Positions 63,541 through 64,000 of a DNA stretch of 64,000 nucleotides are shown here, piece after piece. Source of the stretch: Bacillota bacterium (GTDB lineage Bacteria; Bacillota; Clostridia; Lachnospirales; Lachnospiraceae); contig JAEZGY010000030.1 in NCBI GenBank assembly GCA_023416695.1, forward strand, positions 11,530-75,529, in the 5' to 3' direction. Each line of letters starts with the position of its first letter. Positions within the stretch are counted from its first letter, which is position 1. Below the pieces are notes generated by a model that saw only the letters and a program-made list of their open reading frames with translations, made no database searches and was not told where the DNA came from. A program made the position numbers and the translations under genes.

Positions 63541-64000
63541 ATGAAGATTAATCAAGTGACAGACAAAGCCTTTCATAAGTATGGAAGGGTTGTAACAGGA
63601 ATTGATTTTACTGAGCTAGTGGAAACAATGCAGAATACGCCTTGTGATAAGGACGTTGTATACCTTCCATCTGTTAAGGAGCTAGAAGCGTTACCAGTAT
63701 ATGAGACATTTAAGAATGTATGCTTCGGAGAGCTCCCAATTCAGGTAGGCTATTGCAACGGTCATAACTATAAGTTAAATGCGTTGGAATACCATCGCTC
63801 TTCAGAAATCAATGTGGCAGCAGAGGATTTAATCTTGTTATTAGGATGCCAGCAAGACATTACAGAAGATTATACATATGATACCTCTAAGGTAGAAGCA
63901 TTTTTACTTCCAAAGGGATGTGGGGTAGAGATCTACGCTACAACTCTTCACTATGCACCATGTAATGCAACGGATAAGGGCTTTCGTTGTGTAGTTGTAC
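63541..64000 (+). CDS. DUF4867 family protein, partial
   Basis: The first 153 codons of a protein that continues past the window end. It resembles the DUF4867 family (KINQVTDKAFHKYG, GYCNGHNYKLNALEYHRSSEIN) of cupin-like proteins found in sugar-use operons, often with ketose or sugar isomerase genes. TAGGAGGAAC precedes the ATG. It is the first gene of an operon whose rest is unseen, under the divergent LacI regulator. Confidence 0.7.
   Translation, partial: MKINQVTDKAFHKYGRVVTGIDFTELVETMQNTPCDKDVVYLPSVKELEALPVYETFKNVCFGELPIQVGYCNGHNYKLNALEYHRSSEINVAAEDLILLLGCQQDITEDYTYDTSKVEAFLLPKGCGVEIYATTLHYAPCNATDKGFRCVVV

Overview
The window is low-GC DNA with AGGAGG-type ribosome binding sites, sigma-A style promoters, spore-surface genes and a Clostridium pasteurianum-style nitrogenase cluster. 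This points to an anaerobic, spore-forming, nitrogen-fixing clostridium. The gene set recalls Lachnospiraceae such as the Clostridium phytofermentans group, but that placement is an inference from gene content. No rRNA, tRNA, CRISPR array or intact insertion sequence was recognised.

Layout. (1) 1-2.9 kb: a TetR regulator and a flavin/iron-sulfur ene-reductase, with a palindromic operator candidate between them. (2) 3-13.2 kb: one long operon for a six-subunit energy-converting [NiFe] hydrogenase (echABCDEF) plus maturation genes hypA, F, C, D and E; hypB and a large-subunit protease are absent. (3) 13.3-16.1 kb: an FtsX-like membrane protein without an ATPase, and a membrane diguanylate cyclase. 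(4) 16.2-21.8 kb: a spore-surface island with three collagen-like proteins, two glycosyltransferases with TPR-like tails and a DUF4397 protein, with three matching sigma-K-like promoters. (5) 22-30.2 kb: a KimA-like permease, then a cytosine deaminase-family gene leading a five-gene urea/amide-type ABC transporter (urt-like). The permease and the deaminase are preceded by near-copies of one promoter-plus-hairpin leader. (6) 30.5-48.9 kb: nifH-nifI1-nifI2-nifD-nifK, then nifE-nifN/B(X)-2Fe2S ferredoxin-nifV-omega-nifV-alpha. Next come three unusual genes: a hybrid repeat protein, a 137-aa orphan and a degenerate GroEL. A LysR regulator faces modABC for molybdate uptake. (7) 49-52.8 kb: two decayed gene fragments, a MerR regulator, a BtrH-like protein and a CYP152-type P450. 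(8) 52.8-54.4 kb: a methyltransferase with an apparent leader-peptide translational attenuator, and an acetate-transporter family gene. (9) 54.6-64 kb: a DUF255/thioredoxin protein, two CotF-like coat proteins, two hemerythrins, a bile-salt-hydrolase family enzyme, an ECF sigma/anti-sigma pair, an aldo-keto reductase, and a LacI regulator divergent from a DUF4867 gene that runs off the end.

How it fits together. Ech would couple ferredoxin oxidation to H2 production and ion pumping. It could also recycle the H2 made by nitrogenase or balance ferredoxin. The nif block has structural proteins, cofactor assembly, homocitrate synthesis, post-translational PII-type control, a partner ferredoxin and molybdate import in about 18 kb. 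The most unusual items are the nif-linked chaperonin paralog that has lost its catalytic aspartates, the hybrid protein next to it, the leader-peptide attenuator before the methyltransferase, and the paired anti-Shine-Dalgarno elements in nif and other leaders.
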